Below are positions 43,716 through 48,772 of a DNA stretch of 64,000 bases, one piece after another (position 1 is the stretch's first letter; the number at the start of each line of letters is the position of its first letter). The DNA is from Lepus europaeus (taxonomy: Eukaryota; Chordata; Mammalia; Lagomorpha; Leporidae). The DNA lies in assembly GCF_033115175.1 (NCBI RefSeq), contig NC_084830.1, positions 42,353,409-42,417,408 of the forward strand. The letters run 5' to 3'. A model generated the notes under the pieces. That model was not told where the DNA came from. It made no database searches and saw nothing but the letters and a program-made list of their open reading frames with translations. Made by a program: the position numbers and the translations under genes.

Positions 43716-46660
43716 CTCTTTTATGGTTTGCATACTATGGTGTATCTAGTATGTATATTTTAGTTTCACAGGACTTCTGCACTGTTTGCTGTACCAAACA
43801 ACTTTTACATTGCTAACAATTGAGCCTTCAGGTCTGCTGTGCGGATCACAGCTGGAGAAAACAGTTGTCATCGGTATTATTGGTGAGCACAGGTTGCCGG
43901 GCATTATTCTAAGCACTTTTGTGTGAATTACCACATTCACCCTCCCTCTTCTCCATCATCCCTGTGCGTCAGTTGAGGAAGCAAGGCCACAGAAAGGGTT
44001 AGTGGTTTACCCAAGGGTTGCCCTGGAATGGGTAGTGGAAGGGAGCAGGACAAACATATGTTAATATAGAAGGACTTGTCTTGAGTGAAGAAGCTCAGAA
44101 AAGAACCCAGTGAATGCCAGCATTCCCCTTTCATAATAAAAGCCTTTCTGGCTGGTTCCGCCAGAGGCAGGAGATGGGAACGCCACCTCTTAGTGGCTGT
44201 GTGGCTTCGGGCAGGTCAGAGAGCCTGCGTGTGCGTCAGGACTCATGCAGACACCTGCGCCTGCCCGCCAGAGATGGATGCGGCAGATGTGGGGTGGGAG
44301 CCTGGTAATCGGCGTCCGGCGTCCTCGTGGAGCCCCAGTGGGATGCCTGCCACAGCTTCAGCTCACTGGTAAAACGCGGACAGTAATCGTGCCGTCATTC
44401 AGCACGGCCATTCCCCAGCTCACTCGCAGCGCCGGGCAGGGGCTCTCAACGGTGGCTGTGTGTTGCAGCCCCTGGAAGCTCTAGAACATACTAGAACATA
44501 CGGTGGGCTGGGGCCCGCCTCAGGGATTTGGAGTTAAGTGGTCTAAGGGGCCTGGGCAGTGGGATTTTTAAAAGTTCCCCTGGTTGGTTCTAATATGCCA
44601 CCAAGGCTGGAACCGTTTCTTCTAGAACAGCGGTTCTCGAAGTGTGGTCCCTGGACCAGCAGGATCGGTATGACTTGGGGACTTGCTTGAAATTCAGACT
44701 CTCCGGTCCAGACCTACAGGATCAGGAGCTCTGGGCAAGGGGCCCCGTTCTGTATGTGTTTAACAAGACGAGTGTGATACGTATGTGATACGTTCAGTAT
44801 TGAGAGCCGCTGTCCCAGAACAGCCGACAGCACAGCACAGCCCTGCTCGACGCCCGGCGCTCACTGGTCCTCCCAGATGAGTAGCAGTTCTTTCCTTTTT
44901 TGAAAAGTGTATTTATTTATTTGAAAGAGTTACAGAGAGACAGCAAGGGAGGGAGGGAGGGAGGGGAGGAGGGAGGGAGAGAAAGAGAGCGAGAGAGCAA
45001 GAGCACTTCCATCTGCTGGTTCACTGCTTTCCCAGGCTGTTAGCAGAGAGCTGGATTGGAAGAGGAGCAGTTGGGACATGAACCGGTGTCCATATGGGAT
45101 GCTGACGCTCTAGGCAGAGACAGCCTGCTAAGCCACAGCACTGGCCCCAATCATTGTCTTTTTTTTTTTTTTTTTTAAGATTTATTTATTTACTGGAAAG
45201 TCAGAGTTACACAGAGAGAGAAGGAGAGGCAGAGAGAGAGAAAGAGGTCTTCCATCCACTGATTCACTCCCCAGTTGGCCACAATGGCCGGAGCTGAGCT
45301 GATCCAAAGCCAGGAGCCAGGAGCTTCTTCTGGGTCTCCCATGTGGGTGCAGGGGCCCAAGGACTTGGGCCATCTTCCACTGCTTTCCCAGGCCATAGCA
45401 GAGAGGTGGATAGGAAATAGAGCAGCTGGGACCCAAACTGGCGCCTATATAAGATGCCGACCCTGCAGGCAGCAGCTTTACCCACTACACCACAGTGCCA
45501 GCCCCAATCGTTGTCTCTTAAAGTGCTTTTCTATTTTAAAAAAATTATTTATTTGAAAGGCAGAGTTACAGAAGGGATGGGGGGGCAAGAGAGGGAGATA
45601 GAAGTCTTCCATCTGCTGGTTCACTCCCCAAATTGCCACAGTGCCCAGGGTTGGGCCAGTCCGAAATCAGGAGCCAGGAACTTCATCCAGATCTCCCACA
45701 TGGGTTTAGAGGCCCAAGCATTTGGCCCATCTTCTACTGCTATCCCAGGCCATTAGCAGGAAGCTGGTTCAGAAGTGGAGCAGCCAGGACTTGACTTGGT
45801 ACTCATATGGGATGCTGGTGCCGCAGGCAGTAGCTTAACCTGCTATGCCACAACACTGGCCCCGTTAAAATGCTTTAAAAACAGCATAATACGTTTTTAA
45901 AAAATTTATTTATTTGAAAGGAAGAGTTACAGAGAGGCAGAAACAGACACACACAGAGACAGAGGGAGAGACAGAGAGGCCTTCCATCCAATGGTTCACT
46001 CCCTAAATGGCTGCAACAGCTGGAGCTGTGCCGATCTGAAGCCAGGAGCCAGGAGCTTCTTCCAGGTCTCCCATGTGAGCGCAGGGGCCCAAGGACTTGG
46101 GCCATCTTCTACTGCTTTCCCAGGCCATAGCAGAGAGCTGGATTGCAAGGGAGCAGCTGGGACTCAAACCGGTGCCCGTATGGGATGCCGGCGCGGCAGG
46201 TGGTGGCTTTACCCACTATACCACATTGTCAGCCTCAGCATTACTTTTCTAAAGTTTGTATTTGTGTGGGGCGTGCAATAAAGATTTTGAGTGGAGTTGA
46301 AGATTGAAAGTAATATGGCTTTAAGAGGGGGAACACCTCAGGGCCCAGTCTTGGGACTCATCTACCTCTGCCTACCAGCAGGGGGCACCCTCCTCATGTA
46401 TTACTGCAAAATAGAGTGTCTACAGGATAAGACTGCTTAAGAGAATCATTGCTTAAACAAATATAACCCTTCTGGTTCCCTTCTAATATCACTCTAACCT
46501 CCTTGACTTTTTGTTGTGGAAGTTATTTCCTCTCACGTTTATGACCTCTCTGTTTACGTTGCAGCATAAAGACTATACCAGCTTTCTGCTAAGAAGAAGC
46601 AAGGTTAAGATAGCTGAAAGTGACTGTGTTTTTAGGAACATAAAAGAAGAAGATCTGTGA
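6297..46660 (+). CDS. SNX31: SNX31 (sorting nexin 31), 3' ten coding exons; partial at 5'
   Basis: Ten exons join in frame: 6297-6407, 9907-9997, 11657-11744, 14876-14945, 24275-24367, 28759-28962, 35154-35267, 39132-39209, 42689-42745 and 46565-46660. They give 1002 nt, or 333 residues and TGA. SNX31 is an endosomal PX-FERM sorting nexin of the SNX17/SNX27 group. Its family recognises NPxY/NxxY cargo tails through the FERM F3 lobe, and published work links SNX31 to beta-integrins and to uroplakin traffic in urothelium. The visible part lacks the PX domain, so the first visible residue should be near residue 108 of about 440. F1 spans roughly visible residues 1-98, F2 99-160, F3 162-290, followed by a basic tail ending NIKEEDL. 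Family membership rests on stretches such as [46 protein letters not shown] and [13 protein letters not shown]17 is less likely because the sequence follows SNX31 closely and the tail is shorter. All introns are GT-AG and no disabling mutation is seen. Confidence 0.95.
6408..7640. other. GC-rich intronic stretch without repeats
   Basis: Unique, GC-rich, with many CCC/GGG blocks but few CpG. Several long open frames on both strands reflect base composition. No exon or repeat is recognised. Confidence 0.5.
7930..8015 (-). repeat. MIR fragment
   Basis: attcaaattctagccctggc followed by tagctgtgtgatattggg is the antisense MIR core. Confidence 0.8.
8812..8837 (+). repeat. (GA)n microsatellite
   Basis: About 13 GA units after tacagaga. 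The flanks do not carry the rest of a C-repeat. Confidence 0.85.
9311..9414 (+). repeat. 52-bp tandem duplication, two copies
   Basis: agggctgcctggg starts at 9311 and 9363; both copies continue ctggatcc.gggt.tca and reach a cacac stretch. Small differences show it is not very recent. Confidence 0.8.
9907..9997 (+). CDS. SNX31: SNX31 coding exon b (F1)
   Basis: It runs from ggttcaag|gtcgtg to ctctccg|gtaaga, 91 bp, phase 0 to 1. It encodes [20 protein letters not shown] and then [10 protein letters not shown] plus the first base of a Val codon. The LLGYF.LFL.R core is the F1 hallmark shared with SNX17. A longer frame runs through both splice sites, so the exon borders were set by family alignment. 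Confidence 0.94.
10516..10870 (-). repeat. CSINE, full length
   Basis: Flanked by aataccaagttttt at 10502-10515 and 10871-10885. It ends in caccggcccc. Just after it comes a diverged palindromic MITE. Confidence 0.92.
10909..11012 (+). mobile_element. Palindromic MITE-like element, copy 1
   Basis: tatgcatgaata, ttgtaccaaaacaagcttatc and aaactttttgaag follow the same order as the right arm of the copies at 12607, 37681 and 48661. The left arm is eroded. Confidence 0.6.
11050..11165 (-). repeat. MIR-like fragment
   Basis: ttcttcatctgc ... ggattttatgaggatcaaat fits the antisense MIR end (tcctcatctg ... gaggattaaat). It is close to the segment at 12840. Confidence 0.55.
11657..11744 (+). CDS. 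SNX31: SNX31 coding exon c (end of F1)
   Basis: It runs from tttctctag|tggtg to aggaagtg|gtgagc, 88 bp. The first two bases complete Val and the last two begin Trp. It reads [15 protein letters not shown], then [20 protein letters not shown] is the conserved SNX17/31 F1 signature. This exon is too short to stand out as an open frame; it was located from the motif and both splice sites. Confidence 0.93.
12607..12727 (-). mobile_element. Palindromic MITE-like element, copy 2 (complete)
   Basis: It runs from gagggtacttc through aaatggaatgaaaagat and ttttgtgcaaaa, then atgcatagtatgcat, to ctttttgaagacttcc, about 121 bp. Terminal inverted repeats (cttc..; ..gaag) and a palindromic centre fit a Tc1/mariner-like MITE. 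The family name is not recalled. Confidence 0.6.
12840..12915 (-). repeat. MIR-like fragment resembling the one at 11090
   Basis: tatttcttcatctg, cacagtgtga and actcaaggggcta are shared with 11088-11143. Confidence 0.55.
12990..13110 (-). repeat. MIR end with (AAT)n expansion
   Basis: ctccatttctgtaattgtaaaat leads into about 44 bases of (AAT)n at 13018-13061 and then acctatctcctaaggttgtt, the MIR order. The microsatellite grew inside the old SINE. Confidence 0.8.
13130..14870. other. Unique intronic sequence
   Basis: Between the AAT microsatellite and exon d there is no SINE and no splice-flanked frame with recognisable homology. Frames of 100-160 codons in the GC-rich part overlap on both strands and look fortuitous. 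Confidence 0.45.
14876..14945 (+). CDS. SNX31: SNX31 coding exon d (start of F2)
   Basis: It runs from tcgtgcag|gtacatg to tatttgcag|gtgagg, 70 bp. The first base completes Trp. It encodes [20 protein letters not shown] followed by YLQ, the opening helix of the small, atypical F2 lobe. The acceptor has a weak polypyrimidine tract, so a branch point further upstream may matter. Confidence 0.92.
15016..15334 (-). repeat. CSINE, young-looking
   Basis: Flanked by gtgaaatcattttt at 15002-15015 and 15335-15348. It inserted just after exon d. Confidence 0.94.
15632..15953 (+). repeat. CSINE, sense copy with intact Pol III boxes
   Basis: Head ggccggcgccgcggctcac, box A gcggctcactagg, box B gggttctagtccc, a CT-rich 3' end and A tail. 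Flanked by aaataccaaaatga. Confidence 0.95.
16115..16640 (-). mobile_element. Probable LTR fragment (MaLR-like)
   Basis: gtattagtctgcttttgtta at the left edge and the following aaaatacc ... gtttatttctgcttacagtt resemble antisense ERVL-MaLR LTR sequence. Noncoding. The exact class is uncertain. Confidence 0.45.
16779..16930 (+). repeat. 44-bp minisatellite, about 3.5 copies
   Basis: Units start at 16779, 16823, 16867 and 16911 with gcctccc.ggcagccc, each followed by ggctgacctagctcagttct except the last. Copies differ by one or two bases. Confidence 0.95.
17203..17495 (+). repeat. CSINE-related, old sense copy
   Basis: cccacatcagagagcctggg, gagtcccggctccactcc and the gaatggaaagtttctc tail mark a diverged C-repeat. 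Confidence 0.75.
17568..17894 (-). repeat. CSINE
   Basis: gatttatttatttatttg start, gcgccacagcgccggcccc end. Box B is readable in reverse as gactagaactggcgcc. Confidence 0.9.
18108..18426 (-). repeat. CSINE, old
   Basis: Short GA stretch, then ctcccatctgctggttcatt and gggactcgaaccc. The end is degenerate. Confidence 0.75.
18714..19050 (-). repeat. CSINE in ctacaatatt target
   Basis: Preceded by actacaatattttt and followed by ctacaatattac. First of three consecutive elements at this target. Confidence 0.9.
19068..19423 (-). repeat. CSINE, second in the same target
   Basis: Flanked by tacaatattactttt at 19053-19067 and 19424-19438, so it used the duplicated target of the preceding element. 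It carries an extra ggccggcgcac repeat internally. Confidence 0.93.
19437..19760 (-). repeat. CSINE, third in a row
   Basis: Begins aaaggctatttatttg directly after the preceding duplication and ends cagtgctggcccc. Probably the oldest of the trio. Confidence 0.85.
19770..21560. other. Unique intronic sequence
   Basis: No SINE is present. A weak MIR-like stretch near 21350-21480 is the only repeat suspected. No exon is recognised. Confidence 0.45.
21576..21938 (-). repeat. CSINE with long GA/GAGCGA tract
   Basis: The purine tract extends to 21674. The body ends at caacgtctgcccc. Confidence 0.88.
23184..23400 (+). repeat. CSINE-related, truncated sense copy
   Basis: ccacttgggatccccatat and gagttccagctactcc are C-repeat blocks. 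The element stops at gttgtgggca where the next SINE begins. Confidence 0.7.
23402..23751 (-). repeat. CSINE, abutting a truncated sense copy
   Basis: Poly-T at 23402 to gcggcgccagccc. No clean direct repeat is seen, possibly because the insertion was accompanied by loss of the neighbour's 3' half. Confidence 0.9.
23760..24240 (-). mobile_element. Old L1 3' fragment
   Basis: gaactaattttattttcttt followed by ccaagtgttttcagttgtcc resembles the antisense 3' region of old mammalian L1. No protein-coding remnant. Confidence 0.5.
24275..24367 (+). CDS. SNX31: SNX31 coding exon e (F2)
   Basis: It runs from gttgttttaag|gcaaaa to aacacag|gtgaat, 93 bp, phase 0. It reads [20 protein letters not shown], then [11 protein letters not shown]: a charged helical segment whose [12 protein letters not shown] core is diagnostic for SNX31. 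It sits after a 9.3-kb intron, the longest between two visible exons. Confidence 0.93.
24590..24770 (-). mobile_element. Old L1-like fragment
   Basis: gactacacagtattccactt and caggttgtttccagcatttg match the antisense L1 3' pattern. Confidence 0.5.
25046..25380 (+). repeat. CSINE inserted in an older SINE tail
   Basis: It begins gggccggcgccgtggctcac right after ttttgaaaggcagagttat, which is itself the start of an antisense C-repeat. Ends in (AAC)n/A. Confidence 0.9.
26489..26815 (-). repeat. CSINE
   Basis: gatttattttatttatttg start and cacagtgctagtcccat end. ccaggag is triplicated near 26615-26635. Confidence 0.88.
26838..27118 (-). repeat. CSINE, shortened
   Basis: Lacks about 40 bases between gctgcaatg and ccaggagcttcatctgg. 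Ends caagtccaacccc. Confidence 0.8.
27350..27682 (+). repeat. CSINE, young-looking sense copy
   Basis: Flanked by a perfect 17-bp direct repeat gaaaacaggcctccttg at 27333-27349 and 27683-27699, with a pure A tail of more than 20. Confidence 0.95.
27809..28159 (-). repeat. CSINE with 15-bp direct repeats
   Basis: ctccaggtagttttt at 27794-27808 and 28160-28174 bracket the element. GA tract of about 24 bases. Confidence 0.95.
28180..28356 (-). repeat. CSINE, truncated
   Basis: Starts right behind the neighbour's target repeat and breaks off after ctcctggtctcccc. Confidence 0.85.
28759..28962 (+). CDS. SNX31: SNX31 coding exon f (F2 end and first half of F3)
   Basis: It runs from ttggagcag|tttctg to actttcctc|gtgagt, 204 bp, phase 0, 68 residues. 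It begins [12 protein letters not shown] (last F2 helix) and continues into F3 with [24 protein letters not shown] and [12 protein letters not shown]3 is the PTB-like lobe that binds NPxY-type tails. The Trp in KCWQVT aligns with the SNX17 CWRVT position implicated in cargo binding. Eight cysteines in 68 residues is high. Confidence 0.95.
29130..29430 (+). repeat. MIR fragments
   Basis: ttattgagcacttgctttgt near 29140 and tgctgggctgggcacttcca ... gcaacgaaaactgaagtt near 29315-29405 follow MIR order. Confidence 0.65.
29560..29812 (+). repeat. CSINE-related sense copy
   Basis: tgtatcccatgtgggagg, gagttcaatcccgggc and a CT-rich end with aaataaata. Confidence 0.75.
30777..31100 (-). repeat. CSINE inside L1
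   Basis: Target repeats aggtatttagttttt (30762) and aggtgtttaggttttt (31101) differ slightly. Confidence 0.93.
31385..31733 (-). repeat. CSINE inside L1
   Basis: Flanked by tttactatcga at 31374-31384 and 31734-31744. It carries the extra ggccggcgcac block also seen at 19190. Confidence 0.94.
31759..31781 (+). repeat. (GT)n microsatellite
   Basis: About 11 GT units in the L1 remnant just before the next SINE. Confidence 0.9.
31786..32090 (-). repeat. CSINE inside L1
   Basis: agagttccttgtgtg before and agagttctttgtatg after it look like a diverged target duplication. Confidence 0.88.
32630..32880. mobile_element. Old L1-like fragment
   Basis: gtatagccatcaccatggtc, cccatggccaccagccc and gaatcgtataatatttgtg match a common L1 3' motif series. 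Strand not settled. Confidence 0.45.
32887..33194 (-). repeat. CSINE
   Basis: agatttacttatctgaaagg start, (GA)n, ccaccacaccagctcccc end. Confidence 0.85.
33336..33642 (-). repeat. CSINE
   Basis: Preceded by tgtttgaggcttactttt and followed by tgtgaggcttactatta, an imperfect target duplication. Confidence 0.9.
33645..35153. other. Unique intronic sequence before exon g
   Basis: Mixed composition with no SINE. Overlapping frames of 60-130 codons on both strands have no recognised homology. Confidence 0.45.
35154..35267 (+). CDS. SNX31: SNX31 coding exon g (F3)
   Basis: It runs from ccctctgcag|gggacc to accaaacag|gtgagt, 114 bp, phase 0, 38 residues. It encodes [20 protein letters not shown], then [18 protein letters not shown]. 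The [14 protein letters not shown] strands form the core of the F3 beta-sandwich. Its short loop compares with a longer Ser/Gly-rich loop in SNX17. Confidence 0.94.
35465..35640 (+). mobile_element. hAT-Charlie-type nonautonomous fragment
   Basis: gagtcggcaaacatttctta, agagccagatggtaaatag and gctttatttacaaaaacatg are the signature of a common Charlie-derived element. Its far end is missing. Confidence 0.75.
35997..36320 (-). repeat. CSINE
   Basis: tggattaatctttt before and tggataaatctttg after it form an imperfect target duplication. Confidence 0.9.
36398..36748 (+). repeat. CSINE, sense copy ending in (TC)n
   Basis: catcccacatgagcacc, gagtcccaactgttcc, then about 34 bases of (TC)n and aaataaataaat. 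Confidence 0.85.
36756..37180 (-). repeat. CSINE, composite
   Basis: Opens with a (GA)n run head to head with the (TC)n end of the preceding element. The body contains a second partial copy of the ggccaggtcttggccagg part from about 37030. Confidence 0.8.
37587..37680 (-). mobile_element. Palindromic MITE-like element, copy 3
   Basis: aaatggaattaaaagatgag, ttattttagtgcc and gaaatccatgcaaat follow the order of the copy at 12607. It abuts copy 4 in opposite orientation. Confidence 0.65.
37681..37805 (+). mobile_element. Palindromic MITE-like element, copy 4 (complete)
   Basis: gtcttta..aagacatgg, gtatgcatgaatttc, ttttgcagcaaaatatactt and ccattttccataaacttttc run from one terminal inverted repeat to the other, about 125 bp. 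Confidence 0.65.
37881..38194 (-). repeat. CSINE
   Basis: Starts in poly-A/agatttatttg, ends cacagcgccggcccc. Confidence 0.9.
38279..38541 (+). repeat. CSINE-related, old sense copy
   Basis: ggtttggcctagtgcttagc head and the ctcaaataaacg tail. Diverged between. Confidence 0.7.
38585..38927 (+). repeat. CSINE, young-looking sense copy
   Basis: Flanked by aaagatacccatgta at 38569-38583 and about 38928-38942. Box B gggttctagtcc intact; the tail is a mixed A/AAAAAG tract. Confidence 0.94.
39132..39209 (+). CDS. SNX31: SNX31 coding exon h (F3 C-terminal helix)
   Basis: It runs from gatttcttag|gctttt to ccggaaatg|gtgagc, 78 bp, phase 0, 26 residues. It begins [20 protein letters not shown] and ends AENPEM, the amphipathic closing helix of F3 that lines the peptide groove in SNX17-type FERM modules. 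Confidence 0.93.
39579..39910 (-). repeat. CSINE just after exon h
   Basis: GA tract rich in gaggcagag units. gaagatct before and gaagatctta after it suggest a target repeat. Confidence 0.88.
40060..42688. other. SINE-free intron between exons h and i
   Basis: About 2.6 kb without a C-repeat, unusual here. It holds a 24-A run (41615-41638), an unrecognised 108-codon frame (40868-41194) and a CpG-containing unique block near 42330-42600. Confidence 0.5.
41615..41638 (+). repeat. 24-A run without a SINE body
   Basis: Preceded by caccacagc and followed by gttaaatcc. No C-repeat or recognised retrocopy lies upstream. Confidence 0.8.
42689..42745 (+). CDS. SNX31: SNX31 coding exon i (tail, short)
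   Basis: It runs from ctatccag|cagatt to aaaaccag|gtccgt, 57 bp, phase 0, 19 residues: [19 protein letters not shown]. The acceptor is a CAGCAG tandem, so use of the second AG would drop the first Gln. The upstream site is preferred here because the family keeps QIEVPEQ. The donor gtccgt is weaker than those of the other exons. Confidence 0.9.
42876..43191 (-). repeat. CSINE after exon i
   Basis: gatgtattttatttctttg start, caacacggcccc end. Confidence 0.85.
43366..43710 (+). repeat. CSINE, probably recent
   Basis: Flanked by aagctctctttt at 43354-43365 and 43711-43722. The 3' tail is 30-32 uninterrupted A. Confidence 0.95.
43868..44045 (+). repeat. MIR fragment
   Basis: ccgggcattattctaagcac ... 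gttgaggaagcaaggccaca ... gtttacccaagggtt follows MIR consensus order. Confidence 0.8.
44490..44632 (+). mobile_element. hAT-Charlie MITE (MER5-like)
   Basis: gcctgggcagtgggattttt, aaagttcccctggttggttc and ccaaggctgg are the right half of a MER5-type element. Confidence 0.65.
44634..44825 (+). mobile_element. hAT-Charlie MITE (MER5/MER58-like)
   Basis: cagcggttctcgaagtgtgg, ccctggaccagcaggatc and caggatcaggagctctgggc. It follows the previous MITE almost directly. Confidence 0.75.
44908..45148 (-). repeat. CSINE with internal deletion
   Basis: GGGA-rich tract, then ccatctgctggttcactg jumps straight to ctttcccaggctgtt, losing about 90 bases of the body. Confidence 0.85.
45177..45505 (-). repeat. 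CSINE
   Basis: ccaatcattgtctt before and ccaatcgttgtctc after form the target duplication; it landed at the end of the preceding SINE. Confidence 0.92.
45542..45863 (-). repeat. CSINE
   Basis: attatttatttgaaaggcag start, caacactggccccgtt end. Followed by aaaatgctttaaaa similar to the aaagtgcttttc before it. Confidence 0.88.
45902..46237 (-). repeat. CSINE, fourth of a cluster
   Basis: GA tract mixed with cacaca. Ends ccacattgtcagcctc about 330 bp before the last SNX31 exon. Confidence 0.88.
46375..46388 (+). promoter_or_regulatory. CTCF-type motif before last SNX31 exon
   Basis: The 14-mer ccagcagggggcac matches every position of the CTCF core CCASYAGRKGGCRS. It lies about 180 bp upstream of the last exon in unique DNA between a SINE (ending near 46237) and the exon. 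Occupancy is inferred, not seen. Confidence 0.65.
46565..46660 (+). CDS. SNX31: SNX31 last coding exon j with stop
   Basis: It starts after tacgttgcag at 46565 and ends with TGA at 46658-46660. It encodes 31 residues, [20 protein letters not shown] and then [11 protein letters not shown]. The basic RRSKVKI stretch and the acidic end finishing in Leu are SNX31 features. The last residues resemble the SNX17 end ...GDEDL, which is the Retriever contact. Confidence 0.93.
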   Translation, partial: HKDYTSFLLRRSKVKIAESDCVFRNIKEEDL

Positions 46661-47520
46661 AGAGAAGTTGCTCTTTTTAAAATATCCTCTGAGGCTGCTC
46701 AAGACATTAAAAGAATGGGCATTGATGATGGGCATCATCAGAAATGGGGAAAATTCAAATTTCTTGACAAGAAGGTAGACCATGTTCATCAAAACTGCCG
46801 AAGCACTGTATGGATCAGAACAGCGCTCCTGCAATGGCTCCTAAATGACAAGTGGCAAATTAAAATCAACTCATACGAGGCTCCCTCTGTTTCCCCCCTA
46901 AAATACATGTTTACCTGGCTTCATAGTCTCTACAGGTTCTGATATTACGTAAATGAAAAGTCCATTATGAAATTTTATAAATTCATGGGAGGTCAAGTTC
47001 TAAAGACATGACTCACCAGCTGAGGATAACACAGCTCCATCTGAGAAGTAGAATCATTGAGAAAGAAATCTGGGCTCCTCTGTTCTATCCACAGAACCAG
47101 AGCAAGGTGATAAAATGCTGGTTTGTTTCCTCATGAAGCTCAGAGCCTGCCATCATGGACACACTCCAGGTAACAAGTTGCCCTGCTGTAAGTGTGTTCT
47201 GTCCTTACAACGCCAGATTCGGTTCAGCAGTCTTCGTGCTACTTTTTTTCCTGGACAGTGGTAAGCCTCTGTACTTGATATCAGATACCTTTATAGGTCT
47301 GTTAACTTTAAAAATATGTGTAATTTCTCACCATATTTTTCCAAATCCTCACAGAAATTAAAATAATTATATACAAAATTAAGACCACAATAAGGCAGAG
47401 GAATCTATGTAATGGAAAAAGCACAATATTCTAATGTTCTTTTCTAACTGGGTTACATAACTTCTTATGTAATAAATATAAAATATATTTTAATAAATGT
47501 AGAAATTTACTGATAAAATC
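46661..47520 (+). other. SNX31: Probable SNX31 3' UTR
   Basis: After the stop, about 860 bases contain no SINE and are AT-rich, in contrast to the four SINEs just upstream. AATAAA hexamers occur at 47471-47476 and 47492-47497; another lies at 47774-47779. The true cleavage site cannot be fixed from sequence alone. Confidence 0.5.
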
Positions 47521-48322
47521 CTATAAATGATATTTTTGAAATATAGCATCTATGAAAAGCCTATACTATTTATAAATCGATGCTTATAGCCATAACTTCC
47601 AGCACCTTAAAGTTTTATGTTTATGTTTTAGGCTGTCCTAGAATACTTTTGCAGAGGGAGTCACAAACATCTCAAATTACCCATAGTGAGCATATTAATG
47701 GATTAAGATCACTTTCAGATGAAAATGGAAGCTTACCTATATTTTGCCAATTTCTGAGTAGTCAAGGTCTTTCAATAAATAGCAAAGGCTCAAACAGCAA
47801 CGTAAGGAGTGACAGCAGACACTGGAACACAAGGAGGATTTGTGTTTGGGGTAAGAGGATGCATATATTAACTCAATCCGTATGTGACTGCCGTCTTTGA
47901 GGATCAAAGGTCATTCAGTGCCACCAATCAGTGAGTAACTCCAGGCAACGTGTAGTCAGCCTCAGGAGTACAGTGTGAACCTGTGAGTTGGGGGAAGTAG
48001 GGCAGCCCCCAGGAAAGCCCTGGAGGGAAGAGAGACTTTGAAAAGAGTGGAGACAAGGGGGCAGAGGAGAGAGCAACTAAAAAAGGGGGAGTGTGGTCAG
48101 GATGGGAGGACAAGGCTGCTGATGAGAAAACGAGACACCTGCTGTGGACAAGTGGTGTTTGAGGTTGAGGAAGTCGTTGGGAGACAGAGCTGAGAAGTCA
48201 GAGGGATCGTAGGAGATGCTACTTCAACATTTCATGGACATGGAGGGAAAAAACAGGGGTATAAAAATGTTTAGTCCACGCAGTTTTGTTCATAATACAC
48301 ATTTTCCATGTGCCTTTTAAAA

Positions 48323-48360
48323 AAAAGATTTATTTATTTACTTGAAAGAGCTACACAGAA

Positions 48361-48400
<40 letters not shown>

Positions 48401-48657
48401 TCCATCCACTGATTCACTTCCCAAATGGCCATAACATCCAGAGCTAGGCTAACCCAAAGCTAGGAGCTAGGAGCTTCTTCCAGGTCTCCCATGCAGGTGC
48501 AGGGGCCCAAGGACTTGGGCCATCTTCCACTGCTTTCTCAGGCCATAGCAGAGAGCTGGATTGGAAGTGGAGCTGCCAGGACTCGAACTGGCACTCATGT
48601 GGGATGCCAGTGCGCTGCAGGCAGAGACTTTACCCACTATACCACAGTGCTAGTCCC
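48323..48657 (-). repeat. CSINE inserted in a MITE
   Basis: ccatgtgccttttaaaa before and ccatgtgctttttcaag after it. The flanks are parts of the palindromic MITE family. Confidence 0.92.
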
Positions 48658-48660
48658 ATC

Positions 48661-48772
48661 CATGTGCTTTTTCAAGAACCCTCATATGCATAGATTTCAA
48701 AATATTTTTCTGCACCAAAATAAACTTACCTTTTAAATCCACTTGCCATGAATGTTTTAAAGTACCCTCTTG
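48661..48772 (+). mobile_element. Palindromic MITE-like element, copy 5
   Basis: tatgcatagatttcaaaata, ctgcaccaaaataaacttac and gccatgaatgttttaaagta match copy 4 in order and orientation. Confidence 0.65.
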
